DNA from: Rhizobiaceae bacterium
GTDB taxonomy: Bacteria; Pseudomonadota; Alphaproteobacteria; Rhizobiales; Rhizobiaceae
Assembly: GCA_023953835.1 (NCBI GenBank)
Contig: JAMLJB010000001.1
Span: 1,178,001 to 1,242,000, forward strand
DNA length: 64,000 bases
Direction: 5' to 3'
The position numbers and the translations under genes were made by a program. The notes below the pieces were generated by a model. The model ran no database searches. It was not told the DNA's origin and saw nothing but the letters and a program-made list of their open reading frames with translations. Position 1 is the first letter of the stretch. The number at the start of each line of letters is the position of its first letter. Below, one piece after another: positions 19,216 through 27,454 of the stretch.

Positions 19216-20843
19216 CACTCGCCGGATTCCTGCTTGCCACCACCCTTGCGTTTCCACTGGTTCTGGCGCTCGCCTGTGTCAAACTTCGGACGCGTAGCGG
19301 GCTCTTGTCGATGCTTGCGCTCGCACCCTTGCCGGGGCTGTTGGCGGCATTCTTCGCCCCTGGCGGGGTGCTTGTATTCGCTCCCGCCCCAATGCGTCTC
19401 ACGCTTTCACTGGATAGTCCGGGCGCAGTGCTTTTGGGCGGGGCGGCTTTTCTCTGGTTCTGCGCCGGCCTCTATGCCGGCCGCTATATGCGTGACGATC
19501 CCCGTATCAAGAGTTTCGCGATCGGCTGGCTGCTGACACTTGCCGGCAGCCTCGGCGTCTTTCTTGTCGCCGACCTCGCAAGCTTTTACCTGGTTTTTGC
19601 GCTGGTAAGCCTCTGCGCCTATCAGCTGGTTTGCCACGAAGGAACGCCCCGCGCGGCGCGAGCCAGCTTGGTCTATATGATCCTTGCGGTCGCTGGAGAA
19701 GCGTTCCTGCTGCTGGCCTTCGTCATGATGTCGACCATCACCCAGCAGGGAAACCCGCAGATCGCGGATGCGGTGGCCATGATATCCCGCTCTGAATGGC
19801 GAGATACGATAATCTGTCTCCTCGTTCTTGGCTTCGGCCTGAAGATGGGACTTTTCCCGCTCCATGTCTGGATGCCATTGGCCCACCCGGTCGCTCCGAT
19901 GCCTGCCTCAGCCGTGCTCAGCGGAATCGTCGTCAAGGCCGGTGTCATTGGCCTCATACGTTTTCTGCCTTTCGATTCCGCGCTTGCCTCTTGGGGCACG
20001 GCGCTAATGACATTGGGATTTGTAACGACGTTCTACGCTGTCGCCGTGGGTATCGTACAGCGACACCCCAAGACGGTGCTGGCCTATTCCACGATCAGCC
20101 AGATGGGCTTCATTGCTGCAATACTGGGGGCCGGGGTAGCTGCGGGAGACATTGCCGCCGTTCCGCTGGCCGCCTTCTACGCTTTGCATCACATGCTTGC
20201 GAAAGGCGCCCTGTTTCTCGGCGTCGGCGTCGTCGGAGGCATGCGGAGGCAGCGATTGCCAGTGGTGCTTGTGGTCTGCGCGGTGCTCTCCCTCAGCCTT
20301 GCTGGACTACCGTTCACGAGCGGTGCGCTGGCGAAGTTTGCCGCCAAGGAACTTTTTGGTTATGGACTCGCCAGCACCTTGGCGACATTTTCCGCTGTTG
20401 GCAGCGCTCTGCTAATGGTGCATTTCATGCAATTGTTGTCAGCCCATGGCAAATCCGAAGCCGACAAAAAGCCGGAGCGCGGTTTGGTTCTGCCGTGGTC
20501 TCTTGTCGCTTGCGCCTCAATTATCGCGCCCTTTATGTTGTTTGAACCGGTGACGGGCTACCGATTGATGGCTGCTTTCACTCCGTCCGCTCTCTGGAAG
20601 TCGGTCTTCCCGATCCTTCTCGGCGCAGCTTTCGCCTTGCTTGTGAGACGCTATGGTAGGCATTTGCCAGCGATACCAGAGGGCGACATAGTGGTTATCG
20701 CAGATGCCGCCGTTCCCACATTTGTTCGTTTCAGCGACGGACTCGTTCGCGCTGACGTGTATTTGCGACGCTGGCCCATAGCCGGCATGCTTCTCGTCGG
20801 TATCGCGCTAGCCCTTGGTTTGGCGCTGGGACGGATTTCATGA
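19212..20843 (+). CDS. Second ND-type antiporter-like subunit, lacking the helix-5 glutamate
   Basis: A 543-residue membrane protein of the proton-conducting NuoL/M/N family. KMGLFPLHVWMPLAHPVAPMPASA near 283-306 shows the helix-7 lysine and signature. HPKTVLAYSTISQMGFIAA near 358 and HHMLAKGALFLG near 400 are also conserved. In the helix-5 motif the usual F-E-L-x-S-L reads FALVSL, so the proton-pathway glutamate is alanine (A130). The gene occupies the slot that the large MrpA would fill. It may be structural, or carry a different ion path. It overlaps mrpD and the following hydrolase by 4 bases each. Confidence 0.88.
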   Translation: MTLAGFLLATTLAFPLVLALACVKLRTRSGLLSMLALAPLPGLLAAFFAPGGVLVFAPAPMRLTLSLDSPGAVLLGGAAFLWFCAGLYAGRYMRDDPRIKSFAIGWLLTLAGSLGVFLVADLASFYLVFALVSLCAYQLVCHEGTPRAARASLVYMILAVAGEAFLLLAFVMMSTITQQGNPQIADAVAMISRSEWRDTIICLLVLGFGLKMGLFPLHVWMPLAHPVAPMPASAVLSGIVVKAGVIGLIRFLPFDSALASWGTALMTLGFVTTFYAVAVGIVQRHPKTVLAYSTISQMGFIAAILGAGVAAGDIAAVPLAAFYALHHMLAKGALFLGVGVVGGMRRQRLPVVLVVCAVLSLSLAGLPFTSGALAKFAAKELFGYGLASTLATFSAVGSALLMVHFMQLLSAHGKSEADKKPERGLVLPWSLVACASIIAPFMLFEPVTGYRLMAAFTPSALWKSVFPILLGAAFALLVRRYGRHLPAIPEGDIVVIADAAVPTFVRFSDGLVRADVYLRRWPIAGMLLVGIALALGLALGRIS

Positions 20844-22147
20844 TCCGCAGAGCCAAGCGGTTATTCTTCGCCATCAGCGCGAGCGTATCGCGACGGCTCC
20901 GCCGCCTGAAACCATCGGACCTGTGTCAGCGACGCTTCTGTATTGCGCTTTCATTGGCAATCCTGCTCGCGGGTTGCGCCTCCAGGCCGACCGGAGTGCT
21001 CGGCGTGTACAATGCAACTGCACCCGGCACGACGAAGGTCGATATGCTGGTGGCGACCACACGGGCGCCCTCCGACACTCCCGGCATCGTCTATTCAGGC
21101 GAGCGCGGAACGGGAATTTCGCTTACGTCTTTCGCGATTTCCATTCCGCCTGACCAGAATCGGCAGGTGGGTCAGGTGCAGTGGCCAACCCGGCTGCCCC
21201 CCGACCCGTCGCGCGATTTCACGACGATTGGTGTTACTCCGCTAACCGGAGCAGCCGAGGCTCGCGGCTGGCTGAAGAAGCACTTGCCGAAGAGCCGCCG
21301 CGTACTGATCTTCGTTCATGGTTTCAACAACGGGTTCGAGGACGCAGTTTATCGATTTGCCCAGATCGCACACGATTCACATGCGGATGCGGCACCCGTT
21401 CTGTTCACCTGGCCATCGCGCGGCAGTGTCTTCGCCTATGGGTTTGACCGCGAAAGTGCAAATTTCTCACGCGATGCGTTCGAAGAAACGGTCTGGAGGA
21501 TTGCGCAGGATCCGACGGTGAGCGACGTCACCATAATGGGGCATTCCATGGGCGCATGGCTGGTGATGGAAAGCTTGCGGCAGTTAGCAATACGCCACGG
21601 AAAGTTGCCCGACAGCATCCACAACGTCATCCTGGCTTCTCCCGACATCGACGTCGATGTGTTCAGGACACAGTGGCAGGCTTTGAACAGCCCGGCGGTT
21701 CGCTTCACGGTATTCGTTTCGCAAGCGGATCGGGCTCTGGCGCTGTCGCGCCGGCTTGCTGGCAGGATCGACCGGCTTGGTCAAATCGATGTCAATTCTG
21801 CCGCCAACTACGCGCCACTGGAAAAAGCCGGCATCGTCATAATCAGCCTCAGCGGTCTGCGCGTCGGGGACTCTCTGAACCATAGCAAGTTCGCCGAATC
21901 CCCGGAAGTCGTCCGGCTTATTGGCACGCGATTGGTGGCCGGGCAGGTCATAGACGATTCAGACCCCAGCCTCGGCGAGCGGATCGGCATTGCCGCCATG
22001 GGCGTCGGTTCGGCGGTCGGCGGGGCAACTGGCGCGGTCATCACCGCGCCGATCGTGGTGCTCGATCCGAATTCGCGCCGAACTTATAACGAGCAGGTGA
22101 ACCAGGTCGGTAGTGCAGCTGCAAGCGTAATGGAGCCACTTGAATAG
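20840..22147 (+). CDS. DUF900 alpha/beta-hydrolase lipoprotein, coupled to antiporter operon
   Basis: A 435-residue protein. A basic N-terminal extension leads to a lipoprotein signal with lipobox LAGC (C46), so the hydrolase domain should be lipid-anchored in the envelope. DMLVATTR at 68-75 is the DUF900 entry motif, FVHGFNN at 158-164 the oxyanion segment, FTWPSRG near 189-195 and GHSMG at 234-238 holds nucleophile S236. The first ATG overlaps the preceding stop (ATGA), so it is the last member of the antiporter operon. The real start may be a later one. Its job in an ion-transport operon is unknown. Confidence 0.82.
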   Translation: MIRRAKRLFFAISASVSRRLRRLKPSDLCQRRFCIALSLAILLAGCASRPTGVLGVYNATAPGTTKVDMLVATTRAPSDTPGIVYSGERGTGISLTSFAISIPPDQNRQVGQVQWPTRLPPDPSRDFTTIGVTPLTGAAEARGWLKKHLPKSRRVLIFVHGFNNGFEDAVYRFAQIAHDSHADAAPVLFTWPSRGSVFAYGFDRESANFSRDAFEETVWRIAQDPTVSDVTIMGHSMGAWLVMESLRQLAIRHGKLPDSIHNVILASPDIDVDVFRTQWQALNSPAVRFTVFVSQADRALALSRRLAGRIDRLGQIDVNSAANYAPLEKAGIVIISLSGLRVGDSLNHSKFAESPEVVRLIGTRLVAGQVIDDSDPSLGERIGIAAMGVGSAVGGATGAVITAPIVVLDPNSRRTYNEQVNQVGSAAASVMEPLE

Positions 22148-22176
22148 AAAGGCTGCCTGCGCCTGCTGTTTTGGCT

Positions 22177-24012
22177 TCAGAACTGCCATATCATGGGTAC
22201 AAGAAACACAGAGACCACGAAGAACCAGATCATAAGAGGCAGGCCAAGCTTCCAGTAATCGCTGAAAGCATAGCCACCGGGTCCCATAACCATCAGGTTC
22301 GTCGGGGTCGCGATTGGGGTGAGGAAAGCTGCCGCCGCCGCGACTGCCGTGCTCATCAGCACCGGTCGGGGCGAGATGCCCATGTTCATCGCTGCTGCGA
22401 CGCCGATTGGGATGATAATCAATGCAGTGGCCGTATTGCTGATCAGTTGTCCCATGATAGCGGTCAGGACGAACAGGCCGGCCAGTAGAGCCAGGGGCCC
22501 CGCATCGCCGACGAGCGCAACAAGACGTTCCGCCATTAGCTGCGCTGCACCGGTTTCCACCATGGCGGTCGACAGTGGCATCATGGCGCCGACCAGGATC
22601 ACTGTCGTCCAGCCTATTGCGCGATACGATTGCTCTACGCTGAGGATGCCGGACAGAATGATCGCGCCGGCGGCGAGCAAGCCGGCGACAGCCGACGGCA
22701 CCCAACCCGTGGCGAGCAGCAGTACCATGCCGAGCAGGATGACAATGGCCTGACGCGCGCCCGGTCCCATTGGGACTGCCTGACGCCGGACAAGTTCGGG
22801 CGAACTCACAACGAGGACGTTCGGATCATCCAGATTGATGTCCAGCGCCTTCCACGTTCCTTGCAGAAGCATGGTGTCTCCGGTTTGCAGCACAATGCCT
22901 CCCGAACTACCGGCCTTGTCTGCGAGAACTTCATTGCCGGCGCGCTGGACGGCCAAAATGATGAGATCCCCGCTTTCCGTAACCATGCCAGGAAAAACCT
23001 TCTGTCCAACGAGCCCAGAGCGCGGCGGTATGACCACTTCGGCGAGACCTGAGCGGCGGTTGAACAATGTCTCCTCGCCTTTTCCCGCAACGGCTTCCTC
23101 ATCGCGGAAGGAGAGATGCATTTCTGCGGCGAAGGCCGCTGCCGTTTCCGCATCGCCGCGCAGCAGCAAATGGTCACCTTCCGCGATCTGCTTGCGACGC
23201 AAGGGGCTGGCGGTGTCGCCCTCCTGGATTGCAACGAGGTTGAGCCCCTGCACGCTTGTCAGATCAATCGACTCCGGCGTCGCGCCGACCAATGGCGAGG
23301 TTGCTCGCACTCTCGCCTGATAGACGCCACTCGCCAAACCATATTGCTCGACCAATGTCTTGGCGTGACGGCTAAAGTCGGCGGGCATGGTTGCGCCGTT
23401 ACGCTCAGGAAGCAGACGCTGTCCGAAAAGAACAATGATCGCTATTGTGCCGACAAGCAGCGGAACACCGACAAGGGCAAATTCGAAGAAACTGAATCCC
23501 GCTACGCCCGCGTCAACCGCGGCTTCGGAAACCAACACGTTGACCGGGGTGCCGGTCAACGCAAGCATCGAACCCGCATGCGCGGCAAATACCAGTGGCA
23601 TAAGGAGTTGCGACGAGTTCCGTCTAAGCCTCACCGCTATCACGACAACCACCGGAAGAAGAGCGGCGACTGCACCATTGACGCTGATGAGCGCGGTTAG
23701 CAGCGCCACCAGCAACATCGTCAAGACCAGCAGCCGTGTCCGGCTCTCCTCTCCCGCGCCACGGATCAATAACTGCCCTGCCCATGCAGTCACGCCAGTG
23801 ACCTCCAGCGCGGTACTGACGACGAAAAGCGACGCGATAAAAATGACTGCCGGATCACCAAAACCACTGAGCGCCTGGCCAATCGTCAGCACACCGCTTG
23901 CCCAAAGCGCCAGCGCGACGCCCATGGCCACTATTACCACCGGAATCTTGTTCCAGACGAACAGGACAACCGCAACGGCGATGATCAGGGCAATATAGGT
24001 AATTGGGCTCAA
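22177..24012 (-). CDS. SLC13-family permease with two RCK-C (TrkA-C) domains
   Basis: A 611-residue sodium- or anion-coupled permease of the divalent anion/sodium symporter group. Helices fill residues 1-205 and about 415-611. Two cytosolic TrkA-C-like domains lie between, at about 235-315 (VGATPESIDL, EGDHLLLRG) and 325-400 (VGQKVFPGM, TGDTMLLQG). LALTGTPVNVLVSEAA near 150 and TPIATPTNLMVMGPGG near 572 are the two SNT/TPTN-type substrate loops. The start is TTG. It lies downstream of the peptidase and AbgT genes on the same strand, but a 41-bp palindrome intervenes. Sulfate or dicarboxylate are family possibilities only. Confidence 0.88.
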   Translation of the reverse strand: MSPITYIALIIAVAVVLFVWNKIPVVIVAMGVALALWASGVLTIGQALSGFGDPAVIFIASLFVVSTALEVTGVTAWAGQLLIRGAGEESRTRLLVLTMLLVALLTALISVNGAVAALLPVVVVIAVRLRRNSSQLLMPLVFAAHAGSMLALTGTPVNVLVSEAAVDAGVAGFSFFEFALVGVPLLVGTIAIIVLFGQRLLPERNGATMPADFSRHAKTLVEQYGLASGVYQARVRATSPLVGATPESIDLTSVQGLNLVAIQEGDTASPLRRKQIAEGDHLLLRGDAETAAAFAAEMHLSFRDEEAVAGKGEETLFNRRSGLAEVVIPPRSGLVGQKVFPGMVTESGDLIILAVQRAGNEVLADKAGSSGGIVLQTGDTMLLQGTWKALDINLDDPNVLVVSSPELVRRQAVPMGPGARQAIVILLGMVLLLATGWVPSAVAGLLAAGAIILSGILSVEQSYRAIGWTTVILVGAMMPLSTAMVETGAAQLMAERLVALVGDAGPLALLAGLFVLTAIMGQLISNTATALIIIPIGVAAAMNMGISPRPVLMSTAVAAAAAFLTPIATPTNLMVMGPGGYAFSDYWKLGLPLMIWFFVVSVFLVPMIWQF

Positions 24013-24089
24013 GCGCTTGGTTCCTTCCTTGTCCGGTTACCAATCGTCCGCATGAAGCAACTAGTCCGGCATACGACGCGAATATGCAA

Positions 24090-24130
24090 CATGCATCAAG
24101 TCCAGCGCGGCGCGCTGGACTTGATGCATG
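24090..24130. repeat. 41-bp near-perfect palindrome between peptidase and SLC13 genes
   Basis: A 20-base arm at 24090-24109 (ends CATGCATCAAG, then TCCAGCGCG) is matched exactly by its reverse complement at 24111-24130, with one central base. It lies 17 bases beyond the stop of the M20 peptidase. Transcribed, it forms a 20-bp hairpin that could stop transcription or protect the upstream mRNA. No clear T-run follows on the minus strand, so it is not a standard intrinsic terminator. Confidence 0.85.
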
Positions 24131-24147
24131 GGGAAACAGCCGGCGCG

Positions 24148-25347
24148 CTATTGTTCCAGCGTCGCCATCAGTATGCCGAGGCGGCATCCTTTTTCGTATT
24201 CGGTCAAGTTCACGTATTCCTTGATCGTATGGATCTCGGCCTGACCGGCGCCAATGGTGATCGTGGGTATGCCATGCTTGTCGAGCCAGTTGGCGTCGAG
24301 ACCACCATTCGAGAAGAGGGTCTTCGGCTCGATGCCCAAAATGCCCAGCGCCTCGATCGCCCGTTCCACGACTGGACTCTTTTCGTCGAGCTTGAAGGGA
24401 GGGTAGGACGTGACGTAGCTGAACTTGACCTCGGCCGTATCGCCTTCGTGATCAGTGATCTCGGCCTTCGCCTTGGCAAAAGCCTGCTCGTAACCAATAG
24501 CTATGGCCTTCGCAAAAGATGCCTCGGGGCTGCGCGCCTCACCCTTCAGGTAGGCATAGTCGGTGACAACGTTGGTGGCATCGCCTGCCGGCTTGCCATC
24601 CTTGCCGCCGAAGATACCAATATTGCTTGTGCCGCGGCCCTCTTTCTTGACGATCTTCCCGAACCAGCCGGCTTTTCTCGCTTCGACCAGTCCGAGAGCA
24701 CCTACCATGGTGGCAGAAATTCCCTTGTCGGGTGCCACGCCGGCATGCGAGGCGCGACCGGTGATCTCGACCTCCCAGTTCTCCTGACCGACAGCGCCAA
24801 TAATCAATTCGGACGCCAACTGGCCGTCGACGTTGATGCACATCACCGGCCCACCAAGCTCAGCGGGGTTCAGTTCACGCGCGCCATGCAGACCGCTCTC
24901 CTCCCGAACGGTAAAGAGCAATGTGATCGGAGGGTGCGGAAGTTTGTTCTTGATAAGTGTCTCGGCGACCACGACGAGAAGCGCCACACCTGTGCGCGCG
25001 TCGCCGCCAAGCGCAGTCGTGCCGTCGGAAACAATTCGGTCACCTTCACGCCTCGGCTTGGCGCCGGCGCAAAGAGGCACCGTGTCGAGATGGGTTGAAA
25101 AGAGCAGGCGAGGACCGGGCCGGGTTCCCGGAATATCGACGATCAGATTACCCGTCTCGGTCGGCAGCGGGATGCGCTTGTTGGCATCGTCGAAGCGTAT
25201 GGCCGATGCCGGTACGCCGACTTTCTTCAAGGCATCACTCACGGCCGCCGCAATGTTTGCTTCCTGGCCCGTGACACCTTCAACCGACAGGAAGTTCATG
25301 AGGTGATCTATAGCGGCCGGGACATCGAGGGGAACAGAAGTGCTCAT
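24148..25347 (-). CDS. M20-family metallopeptidase (PepT/aminobenzoyl-glutamate hydrolase-like)
   Basis: A 399-residue zinc peptidase of the M20/M25/M40 group. STHLDTVP at 84-91 gives metal ligand H86 and D88. GGDARTG near 114-120 holds the bridging aspartate, REESGLHGA at 148-156 the catalytic and metal glutamates, and ASHAGVAPDKG near 200 the dimerisation-domain histidine. It resembles tripeptidase T-like proteins. The ATG at 25347 is chosen because it follows GGATGG; 25356 is an alternative. Just upstream on the same strand is an AbgT transporter, a pairing known from aminobenzoyl-glutamate and peptide use. The substrate is inferred only. Confidence 0.88.
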   Translation of the reverse strand: MSTSVPLDVPAAIDHLMNFLSVEGVTGQEANIAAAVSDALKKVGVPASAIRFDDANKRIPLPTETGNLIVDIPGTRPGPRLLFSTHLDTVPLCAGAKPRREGDRIVSDGTTALGGDARTGVALLVVVAETLIKNKLPHPPITLLFTVREESGLHGARELNPAELGGPVMCINVDGQLASELIIGAVGQENWEVEITGRASHAGVAPDKGISATMVGALGLVEARKAGWFGKIVKKEGRGTSNIGIFGGKDGKPAGDATNVVTDYAYLKGEARSPEASFAKAIAIGYEQAFAKAKAEITDHEGDTAEVKFSYVTSYPPFKLDEKSPVVERAIEALGILGIEPKTLFSNGGLDANWLDKHGIPTITIGAGQAEIHTIKEYVNLTEYEKGCRLGILMATLEQ

Positions 25348-25403
25348 AATATCCATCCGATCTATTGTTCTATTGGGATTTCGCGATGCAATGTCCGACG
25401 GGC

Positions 25404-26954
25404 TTATAAGCCCCACGGCAAGCCGAGCGACTGCCAGATAGCAAAGAGCGCGGTCCACAGGACGAACATCCAGATCACATAGGGCAGCATAAGCGATACA
25501 ATCGTGCCGACACCTGCCGATGTGTCATATTTCTGCGCAAAACCAACCACGAGCGCGAAGTAGGCGTTGAGTGGCGTGATCGCGTTCATTGGTGAATCGC
25601 CGACGCGATAGGCGGCCAGCACGGCTTCCGGTTCGACCCCCAGCTTCATCAACAAAGGCACGAAGACCGGTGCGAAAATCGCCCATTTGGCGATGGCGCC
25701 AGTCAACAAGAGATCGATGATCGCCACGACGACGATGAAGCCGAGCAGCAGCGGCAGAGCTCCGATATTCGCGGCCTGCAGGATGCCGGACAGGCTCAGG
25801 GCCATAACGGTGCCCATATTGGTGTAGGTAAAATAGGCGACAAACTGGCTGAGCACGAAGAACAGGAAGATCGTGCCGCCGAGGCTCTTGATGGATTTCT
25901 CGATCGCGGCGATGACCTCGGAGAGCGTCCGCAACGTTCCTGCACCGATGCCGTAGGCCCAACCTGTGGTGAGGAAGATCAGCATGATCAATGCAATCAG
26001 ACCATTCATGAAGGGCGAATTGCCGATCAACTCGCCCGTGGTCGGATTGCGCAGCGGTGCTCCCGAGGGCAAGGTCAGAAAGCCGAATATGACGATCAAG
26101 CCAATGAGGCCGTACAGCGCGTAGCGCAAACCGCGCGATTCCGCCTCGCCGAGGGGCGCACTCTGATCTTCAACAGCGCCTGGCGCTGACTTGCTCGGAT
26201 CGAACTTTCCAAGCCGCGGTTCGATCATGCGGTCAGTGATGAACGCGATAATAACGGTGAGGAACAGCACCGATGCGATCGAAAACCAGATATTCGACGC
26301 GAGGCCGATCGTCCGGTTAGGGTCCACCAGCGCCGCTGCGTCGTTGGTGAATTCAACAAGCACCGCGTCAAGCGGCTTGATCAGCATGTTTACTGTAAAC
26401 GCGCCGGCGACCGCAGCAAATCCCAACGCCAGACCAGCAAGTGGATGGCGGCCGACCGCCAGGTAGGCAATGCCGGCAAGAGGAATAAGCACGAGATAGC
26501 CCGCATCCGCCGCGATCGATGCGAGGATGCCCACGAAGGCCAAAATGTAGGTCAGCGCCCAACCCGGAGAAACGATCACAAGTTTGCGGATCAGTGAAGT
26601 CACCAAGCCGGACTCTTCCGCAACACCAGCGCCGATCATCGCCACAATCATCAAGCCGACGGCAGTGAAGCCCATGAAGTTTGGAATGAGCGAAGAATAG
26701 ATGAAGCGGATGCCTTCGATGTTCATCAAGCTTCGTATTTCGGTCGTCGCGGTTTCTATCTCGTGCGTGTCCGGGTTGATGCGCTCAAAACTGACTGCTG
26801 CCCCGAACATGCTCAGGATGCCGGAGAGAACAATGACGATAGCGATCAGGATCAGAAAGATGATGACCGGGTGCGGCACCATGTTTCCGACCCTCTCGAC
26901 GCCGTCGAGAAACTTCTGCATCACTGTTTTCGGAGGCGCCGCGGTAGTGGCCAT
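25404..26954 (-). CDS. AbgT-family transporter
   Basis: A 516-residue membrane protein of the AbgT family, which includes E. coli AbgT (p-aminobenzoyl-glutamate uptake) and MtrF (drug export). The start MQKFLDGVERVGNMVPHPVIIF and the hairpin segment DSPMNAITPLNAYFALVVGFAQKYD near 460-485 are diagnostic. GLMIVAMIGAGVAEESG near 125 and FIVVVAIIDLLLTGAIAKWA near 420 fit the sodium- and substrate-binding core. It precedes the M20 peptidase by 56 bases in the same direction, so the two are probably an import-and-cleave operon. Confidence 0.93.
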   Translation of the reverse strand: MATTAAPPKTVMQKFLDGVERVGNMVPHPVIIFLILIAIVIVLSGILSMFGAAVSFERINPDTHEIETATTEIRSLMNIEGIRFIYSSLIPNFMGFTAVGLMIVAMIGAGVAEESGLVTSLIRKLVIVSPGWALTYILAFVGILASIAADAGYLVLIPLAGIAYLAVGRHPLAGLALGFAAVAGAFTVNMLIKPLDAVLVEFTNDAAALVDPNRTIGLASNIWFSIASVLFLTVIIAFITDRMIEPRLGKFDPSKSAPGAVEDQSAPLGEAESRGLRYALYGLIGLIVIFGFLTLPSGAPLRNPTTGELIGNSPFMNGLIALIMLIFLTTGWAYGIGAGTLRTLSEVIAAIEKSIKSLGGTIFLFFVLSQFVAYFTYTNMGTVMALSLSGILQAANIGALPLLLGFIVVVAIIDLLLTGAIAKWAIFAPVFVPLLMKLGVEPEAVLAAYRVGDSPMNAITPLNAYFALVVGFAQKYDTSAGVGTIVSLMLPYVIWMFVLWTALFAIWQSLGLPWGL

Positions 26955-27454
26955 CGTGCTTATCCCTCAATCAAGCGGTGACAAGCCTTAATTCGCCTCG
27001 CGGTGAAACCAATGTTTCATCGACGAGACGTACGAGCCGTCAGGCCTGCAAATTTAATTTGCTGTGTCAAAGAGTCATGAGTGTAGAATCCATAACGTTG
27101 ACCTGATGTCCCGAATTTGATCGAAGTTTTTCGCAGGAAACACATGGCAAACGGCCGAGAATCATCCTCGGAGCATGCGTGCGGCGCGGTTTTTGGGACG
27201 AACGGCGCAGGCTTTGGATTTTTCGCTCATTCCCAGCCTACAAATTGCCGATAGGGTCCTGTGCCCGCTCAGGACGTTTGAACGAGCGAGCTTTGTCATG
27301 CAACTTCGGGTGCCGACCCAGATGTGATCGCAATGGCCTTTGAAACAGCAACAAGCAGCTCAAATATAGGCTCAGATTTGGATCCAACATTTCCGACGGG
27401 ATCCCGGTCAGGTGAAAGCGCCGCCCTTGAACGCATTCCGGGTCCTGCCTCGAT
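26955..27454. other. 500-base divergent intergenic region
   Basis: It lies between the minus-strand AbgT operon and the plus-strand beta-helix gene. No coding sequence is convincing; a 143-codon minus-strand frame here reads into the antisense of the next gene and has no family features. The region contains the 27048-27062 dyad and presumably both promoters. Nothing else was recognised. Confidence 0.6.
27048..27062. promoter_or_regulatory. Putative operator dyad upstream of AbgT
   Basis: GCAAATT-T-AATTTGC is a perfect 7-bp inverted repeat around one base, about 95 bases upstream of the AbgT start. Its size and AT-rich core fit a repressor site. The cognate regulator is unknown. Confidence 0.35.

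Noticed and set aside
24090..24130. The 41-bp palindrome as a CRISPR repeat or transposon end
   Set aside because: It occurs once in the window, has no regular spacing partners, and no transposase lies beside it.
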